A stretch of 64,000 bases of DNA from the NCBI GenBank assembly GCA_947374865.1, contig CANCDR010000002.1, forward strand, positions 124,001-188,000. Reading direction: 5' to 3'. The position numbers were made by a program, and so were the translations under genes. Numbering within the stretch: the first letter of the stretch is position 1; each line of letters opens with the position of its first letter. This document shows positions 35,020-46,177 of this stretch, in pieces. The notes under the pieces were generated by a model, which did no database searches, was not told the origin of the DNA, and saw nothing but the letters and a program-made list of their open reading frames with translations. The DNA is from Oxalobacteraceae bacterium. GTDB taxonomy: Bacteria; Pseudomonadota; Gammaproteobacteria; Burkholderiales; Burkholderiaceae_D.

Positions 35020-36909
35020 TTAGGCCGGAGCTGGTGCGCTTGGTGTGACGCCACCACCAGATGAGCTATCCGACGACGGACGTTTGACCGGAATACCTGC
35101 TTTGGGCAAACGCACTTCGCGCCCTTCCATGATGTCGTTGATCTGATCGGCGTCGATGGTTTCCCAGTCGAGCAAGGTCTTGGCCATCAGGTCAACCTTG
35201 TCGCGATTGGCTTCCAGCAGTTCGCGTGACAGTTTGTACTGTCCATCGAGGATGCTGCGAATTTCCTGATCTACCTTCTGCTGCGTGGCTTCAGAGACGG
35301 TCTTGGCCGACATACGGCCGAAGTAGGCGTCCTGCTCGGTATCTTCATACACCATGGTGCCGAGGGATTCCGACATGCCGTAGCGCGTTACCATGGCCCG
35401 TGCGAGCTTGGTGGCGCGTTCAAAGTCATTCGAGGCGCCGGTCGACATCTGGCCCATGAAAATCTCTTCTGAAATACGGCCGCCGAACAGGATGGCGATT
35501 TCTTCCAGCATTTTGTCTTTGTACATATTCACCCGGTCGTGTTCCGGCAGCTGCCAGGTCAGACCCAATGCCCAGCCACGCGGCATGATGGTGACTTTAT
35601 GCACCGGATCCGCTTTAGGCAACAGCTTGGCGACCACGGCATGACCCGACTCGTGATATGCCGTATTGCGGCGTTCTTCTTCGCGCATGACAGCCGATTT
35701 ACGCTCCGGGCCCATGACGATCTTGTCCTTGGCGTCCTCGAAATCCTGCATTTCTACCAGACGTTTATTGCGCCGCGCAGCAAACAGCGCCGCTTCATTG
35801 ACCAGGTTGGCCAGATCAGCACCTGAAAAGCCCGGTGTACCACGCGCCAGAATATCGGCCTTGACGTCGGGTGCAATCGGCACCTTACGCATGTGCACAT
35901 ACAAAATCTGTTCGCGACCACGAATATCGGGCAGACCGACCATCACCTGGCGGTCGAAGCGACCCGGACGCAGCAGCGCTTTATCGAGCACATCGGCACG
36001 GTTGGTCGCGGCGATGACGATGACACCGGAATTAGGTTCAAAACCGTCCATCTCGACGAGCATCTGATTAAGCGTCTGTTCGCGCTCGTCGTTACCACCG
36101 CCCATGCCGGCGCCGCGATGGCGGCCCACAGCATCAATCTCGTCGATAAAGATAATACAAGGCGAATGCTTCTTGGCGTTTTCAAACATGTCACGTACGC
36201 GCGATGCGCCCACGCCGACAAACATTTCCACGAAATCCGAACCGGAGATGGTAAAGAACGGCACCTTGGCTTCGCCGGCAATGGCGCGTGCAAGCAGCGT
36301 TTTACCAGTACCTGGAGGACCTACCATCAGAACACCGCGCGGAATACGGCCGCCGAGCTTTTGAAACTTGGTTGGATCGCGCAGAAATTCGACGATTTCC
36401 TGAACTTCTTCCTTGGCTTCGTCGCAGCCTGCGACATCCGCAAAGGTGACGTTATTGCTGGTTTCATCGAGCATGCGGGCTTTGGATTTGCCAAACGAGA
36501 AAGCACCACCCTTGCCGCCGCCTTGCATCTGGCGCATGAAAAACACCCACACGCCGATCAGCAGCAGCATCGGGAACCAGGAAATGAATACCTGTGAGAG
36601 GAAGGACTGTTCTTCGGGCTGCTTGACGTCGAATTTGACACCGTTATTGACCAGGTCACCGACCAGACCACGATCCAGGTAGGTAATCGCCGCCTTGATC
36701 TTTTTACCATCTTGCGTGGTCGCGATGATGACGCGGTCCTCGATGGTGGCATCTTTGATGTGCTTGGATTTCACTTCTTCCAGGAAGTCCGAGTAGGCGA
36801 TCGTCTGCGCACCGCTACCCATGCCAGGGCCGCCGAACTGCTTGAACACCGTAAACAGCACCAGTGCGATGACTACCCAGATGGCAGCTTTGGAAAACAT
36901 ATTATTCAA
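35020..36909 (-). CDS. ftsH: ATP-dependent membrane zinc metalloprotease FtsH
   Basis: The protein has 629 residues. TTG 36909 is taken as start because AAGGAG lies 7 nt before it; the ATG three codons later is too far from that site. Two N-terminal membrane helices (residues 8-25 and 105-125) flank a periplasmic domain. The AAA module has Walker [19 protein letters not shown], Walker [19 protein letters not shown] and the SRH region [20 protein letters not shown]. The protease site is HESGH. FtsH degrades membrane and regulatory proteins such as LpxC. It follows rlmE as in many proteobacteria. Confidence 0.97.
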   Translation of the reverse strand: MNNMFSKAAIWVVIALVLFTVFKQFGGPGMGSGAQTIAYSDFLEEVKSKHIKDATIEDRVIIATTQDGKKIKAAITYLDRGLVGDLVNNGVKFDVKQPEEQSFLSQVFISWFPMLLLIGVWVFFMRQMQGGGKGGAFSFGKSKARMLDETSNNVTFADVAGCDEAKEEVQEIVEFLRDPTKFQKLGGRIPRGVLMVGPPGTGKTLLARAIAGEAKVPFFTISGSDFVEMFVGVGASRVRDMFENAKKHSPCIIFIDEIDAVGRHRGAGMGGGNDEREQTLNQMLVEMDGFEPNSGVIVIAATNRADVLDKALLRPGRFDRQVMVGLPDIRGREQILYVHMRKVPIAPDVKADILARGTPGFSGADLANLVNEAALFAARRNKRLVEMQDFEDAKDKIVMGPERKSAVMREEERRNTAYHESGHAVVAKLLPKADPVHKVTIMPRGWALGLTWQLPEHDRVNMYKDKMLEEIAILFGGRISEEIFMGQMSTGASNDFERATKLARAMVTRYGMSESLGTMVYEDTEQDAYFGRMSAKTVSEATQQKVDQEIRSILDGQYKLSRELLEANRDKVDLMAKTLLDWETIDADQINDIMEGREVRLPKAGIPVKRPSSDSSSGGGVTPSAPAPA

Positions 36910-37063
36910 TTGAAGAACTCCTTGGACGCAAAAACGTCGTCTTTATACAGCTATCTCTCGGATTTTACCCGGAATGTCAGGGGATTGCTCGCTGGCGCAC
37001 GATAAATAATAAGCCCTGTTTAATAGGGTGAATGTCGGGCCATTCGGCCGATAATCAAGTCAA

Positions 37064-37708
37064 TCACACGGAATTTTTCAGGCCACGGCCAAAGAGGAAG
37101 ATTTCCGAGGACTTATCCTTGCTGGCCTTGGGTTTTTTCGAGGCGACGGTTTTAAACGTGGCGCGAAATTTCGCCAGATTTTCATTGTAGCCGGTCCCAT
37201 TGAAGCATTTGACGAGCAAACAGCCAGAAGGTTTCAGGTGGTCCTTGGCGAATTCCAGTGCCAATTCGATAATATGCTCGACGCCGGCGGCATCGACAAA
37301 GGCGATGCCGGACAAATTTGGTGCGATATCTGATAACACGACATCGACCTTGCGCCCGGCCAGTACCTGTTCGAGCTCGGCCAACATTGCCGCTTCACGA
37401 AAATCACCGAGGATGAAATGCACGTCGGCGATCGGCTCCATGGGCAGCAGATCGAGTCCGATGATGGTACCGTTAATACCGCCGCCAGCCGCGCCAGCAA
37501 GCTTGTTACGCACATATTGCGACCAGCTGCCGGGAGTGGCGCCAAGGTCGACGATCACCTGTCCAGGCTTGATGAGCTTTTCCTGTTCGTCGATCTCTTT
37601 GAGCTTGTAGACCGCCCGCGCACGGTAGCCTTCCTTGTGCGCGAGTTTGACAAAAGGATCGTTGATATGATCGTGCAGCCAGTTTTTGTTTAATTTGTTC
37701 TTTGCCAT
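37064..37708 (-). CDS. rlmE: 23S rRNA 2'-O-ribose methyltransferase RlmE (FtsJ)
   Basis: This encodes 214 residues with the SAM-binding motif [20 protein letters not shown]. The catalytic K-D-K-E residues are spread through [32 protein letters not shown] and the C-terminal part. It methylates U2552 of 23S rRNA late in 50S assembly. It is divergent from yhbY and 154 nt upstream of ftsH, the conserved rlmE-ftsH pairing. Confidence 0.96.
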   Translation of the reverse strand: MAKNKLNKNWLHDHINDPFVKLAHKEGYRARAVYKLKEIDEQEKLIKPGQVIVDLGATPGSWSQYVRNKLAGAAGGGINGTIIGLDLLPMEPIADVHFILGDFREAAMLAELEQVLAGRKVDVVLSDIAPNLSGIAFVDAAGVEHIIELALEFAKDHLKPSGCLLVKCFNGTGYNENLAKFRATFKTVASKKPKASKDKSSEIFLFGRGLKNSV

Positions 37709-37740
37709 TGGCGTAGAATACCGGTTTTTAGAGGAACATT

Positions 37741-38205
37741 ATGTTGAAATTAACGCCCGCCGAACGTGCCGACTTGCGCGCAGAAGCGCATGCTTTAAAA
37801 CCGGTCGTCATGATCGGCGATGACGGTCTCAAACCGACCGTGATGAAAGAGATCGATGCTGGCCTGAAAACCCACGGCCTGATTAAGATTCGTGTCTTTG
37901 GCGATGACCGCGAAGCCCGGGTCGCCATGTATGACACCATTTGCAGCCAGCTGCATGCAGCCCAGGTACAGCAGATCGGCAAACTGCTGGTGGTTTATCG
38001 CCCCAAGGTCGAGCAAGAAAAGACGCATAGTATCAAGGTTGGCCGCGGAATGCGCGAAGTCACCATCGTCAAGCCTAGCCCAAGCGGCACTAAACGGCCG
38101 ACGGTTTCCAAGGTGATCTTGAAAGGGAACGAGCGCGTGACAGCAGGCGGCAATATCAAACGCGCCAAGCCCCGTCAAACCAGCGCCAAGAAAAATCGCG
38201 AATAA
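37741..38205 (+). CDS. yhbY: YhbY/CRM-domain RNA-binding ribosome assembly factor
   Basis: This 154-residue protein contains a CRM (CRS1-YhbY) domain in residues 1-95. It includes LTPAERADLRAEAHALKPVV, then the GxxG-type loop MIGDDGLKPTVMKEIDAGLK and THGLIKIRVFGDDREARVAM. The last 60 residues are basic and lysine-rich, longer than the 97-residue E. coli protein. YhbY binds pre-50S particles. It is transcribed divergently from rlmE with only 32 nt between start codons, the standard arrangement. Confidence 0.93.
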   Translation: MLKLTPAERADLRAEAHALKPVVMIGDDGLKPTVMKEIDAGLKTHGLIKIRVFGDDREARVAMYDTICSQLHAAQVQQIGKLLVVYRPKVEQEKTHSIKVGRGMREVTIVKPSPSGTKRPTVSKVILKGNERVTAGGNIKRAKPRQTSAKKNRE

Positions 38206-38273
38206 ACTCTGGGTCCTGACAGGCTGAGCGACGGACAACTATGATCGACTTAAAAGCTGGCACATATGCTGGC

Positions 38274-38807
38274 TCATGAGCTTGTTGAGTCAATGTCCTT
38301 TGTATCGATATTTTTGTTACTGACACCCTCACCGACCAATCCCGTGCGAAACATCAGCAGCGCTGCCAGCAGGCTCTGGAACAGGTAAATCGCACTGGCC
38401 AATCCGTGCAGCATGCCAAAGCGCGCCTTGATGTCTGCCGCCATCACCCCATCGGGGCCGGCCAAGCTGCGCAAGCCGGCCATCAGGGGCTGGATAGCAA
38501 AATAGCCAATCAGCGTACACAGAAGCATGCCCAGTACCAGTGCCAGCCAGGCCTGGTGCAGGCGCAGGCGCAGCCTCAAAGGCTGGTCACGCACAGCAAA
38601 TACCTGCAGAACGATCAGCGCACCGGCACAAAACAGCGACAGCCAGGCTTCGACGCGGAACAGGCTGCCGGCGATGCTGCCGGCCAGTACACGGTCAGTG
38701 AGGGTGGCAAAGAGGGTCGGTGCGGCCAGATAGCCGATCGTCCACAGACTGCCGACCCAGAGGGTGACGATCAGCAGGCGCAGGCGCGCCAGAATGATGG
38801 GATTCAA
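38274..38807 (-). CDS. DUF4149-like integral membrane protein
   Basis: This encodes 177 residues with four predicted membrane helices (LIVTLWVGSLWTIGYLAAPT, LFCAGALIVLQVFAV, AWLALVLGMLLCTLIGYFAI and LASAIYLFQSLLAALLMF). It matches the small membrane family found beside greA in betaproteobacteria. Function is unknown. TTG 38807 is the only reasonable start. It lies 26 nt after greA and is probably co-transcribed with it. Confidence 0.75.
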   Translation of the reverse strand: MNPIILARLRLLIVTLWVGSLWTIGYLAAPTLFATLTDRVLAGSIAGSLFRVEAWLSLFCAGALIVLQVFAVRDQPLRLRLRLHQAWLALVLGMLLCTLIGYFAIQPLMAGLRSLAGPDGVMAADIKARFGMLHGLASAIYLFQSLLAALLMFRTGLVGEGVSNKNIDTKDIDSTSS

Positions 38808-38833
38808 GCTCAGCTTCAGACTCAGTTTCAGAT

Positions 38834-39310
38834 TCAGATATACCGCACGTCGAGAATTTCGTATTCACGCACGCCGGACGGCGCCTGCACGCCGACCACA
38901 TCACCGGCCGATTTGCCGATCAGGGCGCGCGCGATGGGCGAGGTGATCGAGACTTTCTTTTCTTTCAGATCAGCTTCATCGATGCCGACGATCTGGTAGC
39001 AGACTTTTTCACCGCTTTCGAGATCTTCAAGATCAACGGTGGCGGCAAACACGACCCGGCCTTCGGCGTCGAGCGTGGTGGGGTCGATGATCTGCCCGGC
39101 GCCTAATTTGCCTTCAATATCGGCGATCCGACCTTCGATAAAGCTCTGCTTTTCTTTGGCTGCATCGTACTCGGCGTTTTCCGACAGATCGCCCTGCGCA
39201 CGCGCCTCGGCGATGGCGTTGACGACTTCGGGACGGTCTTTGTATTTCAGACGATGCAATTCATCTTTAAGCAATTGCGCGCCAAATTTGGTAAGAGGAA
39301 CTGAGCTCAT
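38834..39310 (-). CDS. greA: transcription elongation factor GreA
   Basis: This 158-residue protein has the normal GreA length and both domains. The N-terminal coiled coil has the acidic tip ([20 protein letters not shown], then [16 protein letters not shown]), and the C-terminal FKBP-like domain has [20 protein letters not shown], then [10 protein letters not shown]. GreA enters the RNA polymerase secondary channel and stimulates cleavage of backtracked RNA. It lies downstream of carB. Confidence 0.97.
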   Translation of the reverse strand: MSSVPLTKFGAQLLKDELHRLKYKDRPEVVNAIAEARAQGDLSENAEYDAAKEKQSFIEGRIADIEGKLGAGQIIDPTTLDAEGRVVFAATVDLEDLESGEKVCYQIVGIDEADLKEKKVSITSPIARALIGKSAGDVVGVQAPSGVREYEILDVRYI

Positions 39311-39333
39311 GATTTTATAGTCGTCAAATGAAA

Positions 39334-39388
39334 ACCACAGAGGTCACGGAAAACACCGCATCGCGGCATTCACTGCGACCCCTGTGGT
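39334..39388. repeat. REP-like inverted repeat between carB and greA
   Basis: ACCACAGAGGTC (39334-39345) pairs with GACCCCTGTGGT (39377-39388) with one mismatch around a 31-nt loop. ACCACAGAGG-type inverted repeats are widespread dispersed elements in proteobacterial genomes. It could also act as a weak processing or termination site between the two genes. Confidence 0.55.
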
Positions 39389-39406
39389 CGGGAGGTTCTG
39401 TTCAGA

Positions 39407-42400
39407 TCAGTGTAAAGACTTATGCAGTCCTTGTAAATCATAGACGTGCAATTCTTCCAGGTGGCGCATGCCTTCCACGGCGGCCTCAGCACCGGCAATC
39501 GTGGTAAAGGTGGTCACGCGGTTGCCCAACGCCGAGGTCCGAATCGCACGCGAATCATTAATGGCGTTACGCTTTTCTTCGACCGTATTGATGACCAGCG
39601 CAATCTCGTTATTTTTAATCATATCGACAATGTGCGGACGCCCCTCAGCCACCTTATTGACTGCCGCCACAGCAATGCCGGCAGCCGCGATGGCCGCTGC
39701 CGTACCCTTGGTCGCGACGACCGTAAAGCCCATGCCCACCAGTGCGGCGGCGACTTCAACGGCGCGCGGTTTATCGTTGTGTTTTACCGACAGAAAAACC
39801 TTGCCTGCGGTCGGTAACTTCACTCCGGCACCCAATTGGGATTTGACGAAAGCTTCGCCGAAGGTTTTACCGACACCCATGACCTCGCCAGTGGATTTCA
39901 TTTCCGGACCAAGAATCGTATCAACGCCAGGGAACTTCACAAACGGGAAGACCGCTTCCTTAACACTAAAATAATGCGGCACGACTTCCTTGAAGATGCC
40001 CTGGCTGGCCAGTGACTGACCGACCATGCAGCGGGCAGCGATTTTTGCCAGCGGGAGTCCGGTAGCCTTGGAAACGAACGGCACGGTGCGCGATGCACGC
40101 GGATTGACTTCCAGCACAAAGACGATGTCTTCCATCTTGCCGTCGACTTCTTTTTGCTGAATCGCGAATTGCACATTCATCAGACCGACGACATTTAATC
40201 CCTTGGCCATGAGCGAAGTCTGGCGCTTCAATTCATCGATCGTGGCTTGCGAAAGCGAATACGGCGGCAGTGAGCAGGCTGAATCACCCGAATGCACACC
40301 AGCCTGTTCAATATGTTCCATCACCCCGCCGATGAAGGTGGTGATGCCATCGGACAGACAGTCAACGTCGACTTCAATCGCATCATTGAGGAAGCGGTCG
40401 AGCAGCACCGGTGAGTCGTGCGATACCTTGACCGCTTCGCGCATGTAGCGCTCCAGATCGCGCTGTTCGTGGACGATTTCCATCGCCCGGCCACCTAGCA
40501 CATACGAAGGACGTACCACCAGCGGATAGCCGATTTCCTGCGCCAGACGCAGTGCATCCTCTTCGGTGCGCGCCGTGCGGTTCGGCGGCTGACGCAGGTT
40601 CAGGTCATGCAACAGTTTGGAGAAACGCTCGCGGTCTTCGGCTGCATCGATCATGTCGGGTGAAGTGCCGACGATGGGTACGCCATTGGCCTCCAGATCG
40701 AGCGCCAGCTTCAAAGGCGTCTGACCACCGTACTGCACGATCACGCCGACCGGCTTTTCGAGGTCGACGATTTCGAGCACATCTTCGAGCGTCAGTGATT
40801 CAAAATACAGACGGTCAGAGGTGTCGTAATCGGTCGAGACGGTTTCCGGATTACAGTTGACCATGATGGTTTCATAGCCGTCTTCACGCATGGCGAGCGC
40901 GGCATGTACACAGCAATAATCAAATTCAATACCCTGACCGATACGATTCGGGCCACCGCCCAAAACCATGATTTTTTTCTTATCGCTGGGCTTGGATTCG
41001 CACTCTTCATCGTAGGTTGAATACATATACGCAGTATTGGTGGCGAATTCGCCGGCGCAGGTATCCACCCGTTTATAGACCGGTCGTACACCCAGCGCGT
41101 GACGCTTTTGCCGCAATGCGGTGTCGGTCGTCTTGAGCAGCTTGGCCAGACGACGATCAGAAAAACCTTTTTGCTTGAGCTTGAACAGGAGCGCCTTATC
41201 GATACTGTCGAGCTGCTGCGTTTCGAGCCAGAGTTCGATCTTGACGATCTCTTGGATCTGGATCAGGAACCACGGATCAATGTGCGTGAGCTGCTGCACT
41301 TCGTCGAGGGAAAATCCTTCGGCAAAGGCGTCGCCAACATACCAGATACGTTCCGGACCCGGATGACCGAGTTCACGCTCAATGACTTCACGATCCTTGG
41401 TTTTTTCATTCATGCCATCGGCGCCGACTTCCAGACCACGCAAGGCTTTCTGGAACGACTCCTGGAAGGTGCGGCCAATCGCCATCACTTCGCCGACCGA
41501 CTTCATCTGCGTTGTCAGGTGGCTGTCGGCAGTGGGGAATTTTTCAAACGCAAAGCGCGGGATCTTGGTCACGACATAGTCGATCGACGGCTCAAATGAC
41601 GCTGGCGTATTACCACCGGTGATTTCATTGCGCAGTTCGTCGAGCGTAAAACCGACCGCCAGTTTGGCGGCGATTTTGGCGATCGGGAAACCGGTCGCCT
41701 TGGACGCCAGCGCCGAGGAACGCGAGACGCGCGGATTCATTTCAATCACGATCATCCGGCCATCGGCCGGGTTGATGGCGAACTGAACGTTCGAGCCACC
41801 AGTATCGACACCGATTTCACGCAGCACGGCCAGTGAGGCGTTGCGCATGATTTGGTATTCTTTATCGGTCAGCGTCTGCGCCGGCGCGACGGTGATCGAG
41901 TCGCCGGTATGCACGCCCATTGGATCGAGGTTTTCAATCGAACAGACGATGATGCAATTATCTTTTTTGTCGCGCACGACTTCCATCTCGAACTCTTTCC
42001 AGCCGATCAGTGATTCTTCGATCAGCAGTTCCGAGGTCGGCGAGGCTTCCAGGCCGCGTTTGCAAATGGCTTCAAATTCTTCTGCGTTGTAGGCAATTCC
42101 ACCACCGCTGCCACCCATGGTGAAAGAGGGACGGATGATGGTCGGGAAACCCAACTCCTTTTGCACTGTCCAGGATTCTTCCATCGAATGCGCCACGCCT
42201 GAGCGGGCCGAGCCGAGGCCGATCTTGGTCATCGCGTCCTTGAACTTGGAGCGGTCTTCTGCCTTGTCGATGGCTTCCGGCGATGCGCCGATCAGTTCGC
42301 AATTGTATTTTTTGAGTACACCATGGTGATGCAGATCGAGCGCGCAGTTAAGCGCCGTCTGGCCACCCATGGTCGGCAAAATCGCATCTGGACGTTCTTT

Positions 42401-42637
42401 GTCGATGATGCGTTCAACGACCTGCCAGGTGATCGGTTCAATATAGGTTACATCGGCCATGTCCGGGTCGGTCATGATGGTGGCCGGATTGCTATTGACC
42501 AGAATGACTTTGTAACCCTCTTCACGCAATGCCTTACAGGCTTGCGCACCGGAGTAGTCGAATTCGCAGGCCTGGCCGATGATGATGGGGCCAGCACCGA
42601 TGATCAGGATACTTTTAATGTCGCTACGTTTAGGCAT
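39407..42637 (-). CDS. carB: carbamoyl-phosphate synthase large subunit CarB
   Basis: This 1076-residue protein has the full CarB length. The two homologous ATP-grasp halves are present ([20 protein letters not shown] in the first, [20 protein letters not shown] in the second). The C-terminal allosteric domain starts near residue 940 ([20 protein letters not shown]). It makes carbamoyl phosphate from bicarbonate, ATP and ammonia channelled from CarA, for arginine and pyrimidine synthesis. Its start overlaps the end of carA by 8 nt. Confidence 0.98.
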   Translation of the reverse strand: MPKRSDIKSILIIGAGPIIIGQACEFDYSGAQACKALREEGYKVILVNSNPATIMTDPDMADVTYIEPITWQVVERIIDKERPDAILPTMGGQTALNCALDLHHHGVLKKYNCELIGASPEAIDKAEDRSKFKDAMTKIGLGSARSGVAHSMEESWTVQKELGFPTIIRPSFTMGGSGGGIAYNAEEFEAICKRGLEASPTSELLIEESLIGWKEFEMEVVRDKKDNCIIVCSIENLDPMGVHTGDSITVAPAQTLTDKEYQIMRNASLAVLREIGVDTGGSNVQFAINPADGRMIVIEMNPRVSRSSALASKATGFPIAKIAAKLAVGFTLDELRNEITGGNTPASFEPSIDYVVTKIPRFAFEKFPTADSHLTTQMKSVGEVMAIGRTFQESFQKALRGLEVGADGMNEKTKDREVIERELGHPGPERIWYVGDAFAEGFSLDEVQQLTHIDPWFLIQIQEIVKIELWLETQQLDSIDKALLFKLKQKGFSDRRLAKLLKTTDTALRQKRHALGVRPVYKRVDTCAGEFATNTAYMYSTYDEECESKPSDKKKIMVLGGGPNRIGQGIEFDYCCVHAALAMREDGYETIMVNCNPETVSTDYDTSDRLYFESLTLEDVLEIVDLEKPVGVIVQYGGQTPLKLALDLEANGVPIVGTSPDMIDAAEDRERFSKLLHDLNLRQPPNRTARTEEDALRLAQEIGYPLVVRPSYVLGGRAMEIVHEQRDLERYMREAVKVSHDSPVLLDRFLNDAIEVDVDCLSDGITTFIGGVMEHIEQAGVHSGDSACSLPPYSLSQATIDELKRQTSLMAKGLNVVGLMNVQFAIQQKEVDGKMEDIVFVLEVNPRASRTVPFVSKATGLPLAKIAARCMVGQSLASQGIFKEVVPHYFSVKEAVFPFVKFPGVDTILGPEMKSTGEVMGVGKTFGEAFVKSQLGAGVKLPTAGKVFLSVKHNDKPRAVEVAAALVGMGFTVVATKGTAAAIAAAGIAVAAVNKVAEGRPHIVDMIKNNEIALVINTVEEKRNAINDSRAIRTSALGNRVTTFTTIAGAEAAVEGMRHLEELHVYDLQGLHKSLH

Positions 42638-43796
42638 TTTTTTGTTTCTCCATCATCGCGGTATTCATCAGGGCGATGAAGCGATCAAACAGGGGGGCAA
42701 TATCGTTCGGGCCTGGCGAGGCTTCAGGGTGGCCCTGGAAGCAGAAGGCCGGCTGGTCGGTGCGCGCAAAACCTTGCAGCGAACCGTCAAACAGCGACAC
42801 ATGCGTAACGCGGCAGTTCGCCGGCAGGGACGCCGCGTCGACGGCAAAACCGTGGTTTTGCGAAGTGATCATGACTTCCTTGGTATCGACATCCTGCACC
42901 GGATGATTGGCGCCGTGATGACCAAACTTCATCTTCAGTGTTTTAGCACCCGAAGCCAGCGCCATGATCTGATGACCGAGGCAGATGCCAAAAGTTGGGA
43001 TCCCGCGCTCGATTAATTCCTTGGCAGCGGCGATGGCGTAATCGCAGGGCTGCGGATCGCCCGGCCCGTTGGAGAGAAACACGCCATCCGGCTTGAGCGC
43101 GAGTACTTCTGCTGCGCTCGACTGGGCTGGCAACACCGTGACCTTGCAGCCGCGGGAAGCGAGCATGCGCAAAATATTACGTTTGACGCCGAAATCGAAG
43201 GCCACCACATGGAACTGCGGCTTGGTCTGCTCGCCATAACCCTGGCCGAGCGCCCATTCGGTCTCGCGCCATTCGTAGGCCTGCTTGGTCGATACCACTT
43301 TGGCCAGATCCATACCGGACAGGCCGGGGAATTCACGTGCCAATGCCAGAGCCGCCGTCACATTATGTTCGCCGGCGATGATGGCGCCATTTTGCGCACC
43401 CTTTTCACGCAGAATGCGCGTGAGCTGACGGGTGTCGATGCCGGCAATACCGACAATATTTTCCGCCTGCAGGTAGTCACTCAGCGTTTGGGTCGAACGA
43501 AAGTTCGACGCCAATAAGGGCAAATCCTTAATAATCAGTCCAGCGGCATGAATCTGGCCGGCTTCCATATCTTCGGGATTAATACCGGTATTGCCGATAT
43601 GCGGATAAGTCAGGGTGACGATCTGCCGGCTGTAGCTTGGATCCGTGAGGATTTCCTGATAGCCGGTCATGGAGGTATTGAAAACGACTTCGCCGCTCGT
43701 ATGGCCTGCAGCGCCAATGGCGATGCCGCGAAAGAGTGATCCATCGGCAAGCGCGAGAATGGCTGGAACGGTGTGGCCAGAGAAAAATGGCAGCAA
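42630..43796 (-). CDS. carA: carbamoyl-phosphate synthase small subunit CarA
   Basis: The protein has 388 residues from TTG 43796. GGAG lies 6 nt before this codon and the product begins [20 protein letters not shown], in line with the family; the longer open frame has 18 extra poor residues. The glutaminase triad is visible as the cysteine in [17 protein letters not shown] and the histidine and glutamate in [13 protein letters not shown]. CarA releases ammonia from glutamine for CarB. A perfect TATAAT lies at 43955-43960 on this strand but without a good -35, which would give a leader of about 150 nt. Confidence 0.96.
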   Translation of the reverse strand: MLPFFSGHTVPAILALADGSLFRGIAIGAAGHTSGEVVFNTSMTGYQEILTDPSYSRQIVTLTYPHIGNTGINPEDMEAGQIHAAGLIIKDLPLLASNFRSTQTLSDYLQAENIVGIAGIDTRQLTRILREKGAQNGAIIAGEHNVTAALALAREFPGLSGMDLAKVVSTKQAYEWRETEWALGQGYGEQTKPQFHVVAFDFGVKRNILRMLASRGCKVTVLPAQSSAAEVLALKPDGVFLSNGPGDPQPCDYAIAAAKELIERGIPTFGICLGHQIMALASGAKTLKMKFGHHGANHPVQDVDTKEVMITSQNHGFAVDAASLPANCRVTHVSLFDGSLQGFARTDQPAFCFQGHPEASPGPNDIAPLFDRFIALMNTAMMEKQKNA

Positions 43797-44013
43797 GGGT
43801 AACTCCTGAATGGTTACCGCCGCTGCGTTGCACCAAATTACCGCCTGCACTGATCAATCTCGCCGCAGAGTCTGCGCAAGAAGGGTGAAAAGACGGTCTT
43901 AAGGGGCGAAAAGGGTGAGGATGTACGCTACGACGGTATAAATTGACCGCCCAGATTATAGCCTACAAGTCCCCCTCCCCGCCAGTCTTACAGGTAGCTC
44001 AGGCAGACTTAAT

Positions 44014-44418
44014 TCAACCCAGAGCCGCAATGCCTGCCTTGGCGATCTGCGCATCTTCCGCCGATTTCACGCCCGACACGCCTACTGCGCCCACCGTATG
44101 GCCATCGACGACGATCGGTACGCCACCTTCAAGCATGCCTTCGATGGCTGGCGCCGAGAGAAAGGATACCCGACCGGTATTGATCATATCTTCGTACACC
44201 TTGGTCTCACGACGACCCATGGCAGCGGTATGGGCTTTGGCCGGTGAGATATGGGCCGAGACCGGTGCTGCGCCATCGAGCCGCTGCAGCCAGAGTAAGT
44301 GACCGCCATCGTCAACGATGGAAATCGTTACGGCCCATTGATTGGCGAGCGCTTCGGCTTCAGCAGCGGCAGCGATTTTTTTAACGTCGGCGTGCGACAG
44401 GCAGGGCTTGGATAACAT
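44014..44418 (-). CDS. GlcG/HbpS family protein (DUF336)
   Basis: This 134-residue protein belongs to the heme-degrading/GlcG-type family. It shows VTISIVDDGGHLLWLQRLDG, AAMGRRETKVYEDM and the closing segment EGGVPIVVDGHTVGAVGVSG. Members are small octameric proteins, some of which bind heme; the cellular role is mostly unknown. There is no signal peptide, so it should be cytoplasmic. It stands alone between carA and the divergent NlpC/P60 gene. Confidence 0.85.
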   Translation of the reverse strand: MLSKPCLSHADVKKIAAAAEAEALANQWAVTISIVDDGGHLLWLQRLDGAAPVSAHISPAKAHTAAMGRRETKVYEDMINTGRVSFLSAPAIEGMLEGGVPIVVDGHTVGAVGVSGVKSAEDAQIAKAGIAALG

Positions 44419-44560
44419 CAGGACTCCTTATTTGCAAAGGCCAGATTGTACGTCAAGCGCCGCGCGAAGCGTTTTGCTGCCCACACATTTTTCACAACAG
44501 GTTTTGACAAGCGACCGCGTTTGACTTAAAGTCCGCCTTCCCCGGTACAAACAGGCTTTC

Positions 44561-45112
44561 ATGTTAAAAAGAAAAGAAATAGCGCAATTTTGTCAGCACG
44601 GTATTTTACTCACCGCCTTATTGCTGGGCGCTTTATCGCCTGCACAGGCAGCAGAAGTCGCTACCCCAGCCCCGCTAGCCGAGCAATCCGACCTGCGCGA
44701 CAAACTGCAAAATTTCACGCTGCGCGCCTCCGATCTGGCGCTGGCGGCCATTGGTATGCTGGGGATTCGCTATCAGATGGGCGGCAGTACGCCCGAAGGC
44801 GGACTCGATTGCAGTGGGCTGGTACGTTACGTCTTCAAGCAGGCCTGGGGTGCCGAACTACCACGCACCTCGGAAGAAATCAGCCGCATGGGCAAACAAG
44901 TCGCCCCCAAAGACTTACAGCCTGGGGACCTGGTGTTTTATAACACTGTGCGGCGCGGTTTTTCCCATGTCGGGATTTATCTGGGCGACAGTAATTTTAT
45001 TCATGCCCCGGCCCGCGGTGGCGAAGTGCGCATTGAAAGCATGAACGTTGGTTACTGGCGGCAGCGCTTTAATGGCGCACGGCGGATGACTGAGCCAACG
45101 ACGCAAGAGTAA
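44561..45112 (+). CDS. NlpC/P60 family peptidoglycan endopeptidase
   Basis: This 183-residue secreted protein has a signal peptide (ILLTALLLGALSPAQAAE). The NlpC/P60 papain-like fold occupies residues 65-175. The catalytic cysteine is in GGLDCSGLVRYVFKQAWG and the histidine in FSHVGIYLGDSNFIHAPARG. These enzymes cut the D-Glu-mDAP bond of stem peptides. No binding module (LysM or SH3) is present. Confidence 0.92.
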   Translation: MLKRKEIAQFCQHGILLTALLLGALSPAQAAEVATPAPLAEQSDLRDKLQNFTLRASDLALAAIGMLGIRYQMGGSTPEGGLDCSGLVRYVFKQAWGAELPRTSEEISRMGKQVAPKDLQPGDLVFYNTVRRGFSHVGIYLGDSNFIHAPARGGEVRIESMNVGYWRQRFNGARRMTEPTTQE

Positions 45113-45161
45113 CCGGCCCGCACACTGCTGCGCACCCTGCCCACTCCCTGATTTAGCGCTT

Positions 45162-46091
45162 TTACAGCGCCCGTTTCAACTTCAGCTTCTGCTTGATTTC
45201 TGCCATCGCGTCCAACGCAGCCTGCTCACCAGCCAAAATAGCCAGATTACGGCCGGCGAAGTCGGTACCCTTCATGGTCGACAGCTTGGGCTGCAATACG
45301 ATGTCGGCATCTTTTAATTCCATCTGATTGATCCGTTGGCCCATGATGGAAAAAGTCTGCAGCATCACATCGATGGAACTGGCGGCGGCCTGAATATCGG
45401 GGGCACTCGAAATATTCACGGCGATAACAAAATCAGCGCCCATTTCGCGTGCAAAGCGCACCGGCACCGGCGCGACTAATCCGCCATCCACATAATTACG
45501 GTCACCGATTTTTACCGGCTGGAAGATGCCCGGTACGGACGATGATGCGCGCACAGCGATCCCGGTATTACCGCGCTGAAAAAGGATGGGCGCGCCGGTT
45601 TTCAGATCGGTCGCCACAGCACCGAAAGGCATCTTGAGCTTTTCCATGGGCTGATTATTCACGATGCGATTGACGTAATTTTGCAGGGCCTCGCCTTTGA
45701 GGATGCCGCTGGCTTTGGCAAACATGGGCAAGGTCCAGTCAGAGATAGTGGTTTCGTCCATTTCCAGCGCCAGACGGTTTAAGGCCATGCCACTGTTTCC
45801 GGCGGCATAAAGCGCCCCGACCACGCTGCCAGCGCTGGTACCGACGACGATATCAGCCATGATGCCCTGCGCCTCGAGTGCCTTAATGACGCCAATATGC
45901 GCAAAGCCGCGCGCTGCACCACCGCCGAGCGCTAAACCAATGCGTATCGGTTTGGCCTGTTTGACTGGCTCTGGCTGGGCGACGACGGGCGGCGGTGGCG
46001 TGGCGCAGCCGGTGAGGAATGCCAGACAGCACAGCAGAAGCGGCAAAAAACGGGACGAAGTAAAAGGCGAAAAGCGAGACGAAAAGCGCAT
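45162..46091 (-). CDS. patatin-like phospholipase, RssA-type lipoprotein
   Basis: This encodes 309 residues. A lipoprotein signal (LLLCCLAFLTGC, cysteine about residue 28) is followed by a proline-rich linker. The patatin domain has the oxyanion motif IGLALGGGAARGFAHIGVIK, the serine elbow GTSAGSVVGALYA and the aspartate in YVDGGLVAPVPVRFAREMGA. Such proteins are serine lipid hydrolases; this one should be anchored in the cell envelope. Its substrate is unknown. It is convergent with the NlpC/P60 gene and downstream of phoR. Confidence 0.9.
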   Translation of the reverse strand: MRFSSRFSPFTSSRFLPLLLCCLAFLTGCATPPPPVVAQPEPVKQAKPIRIGLALGGGAARGFAHIGVIKALEAQGIMADIVVGTSAGSVVGALYAAGNSGMALNRLALEMDETTISDWTLPMFAKASGILKGEALQNYVNRIVNNQPMEKLKMPFGAVATDLKTGAPILFQRGNTGIAVRASSSVPGIFQPVKIGDRNYVDGGLVAPVPVRFAREMGADFVIAVNISSAPDIQAAASSIDVMLQTFSIMGQRINQMELKDADIVLQPKLSTMKGTDFAGRNLAILAGEQAALDAMAEIKQKLKLKRAL

Positions 46092-46177
46092 GCGGTGCCT
46101 GAACGAAGTAAAAGAAGGAAAAGAATCTGACGCGATTCTATCGCACTCCAGGCAGTCTCTGCTATTTGCGCCAAAGC

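Noticed and set aside
35893-36597. 234-codon plus-strand frame opposite ftsH
   Set aside because: Shadow of the AAA domain of ftsH; no independent signal.
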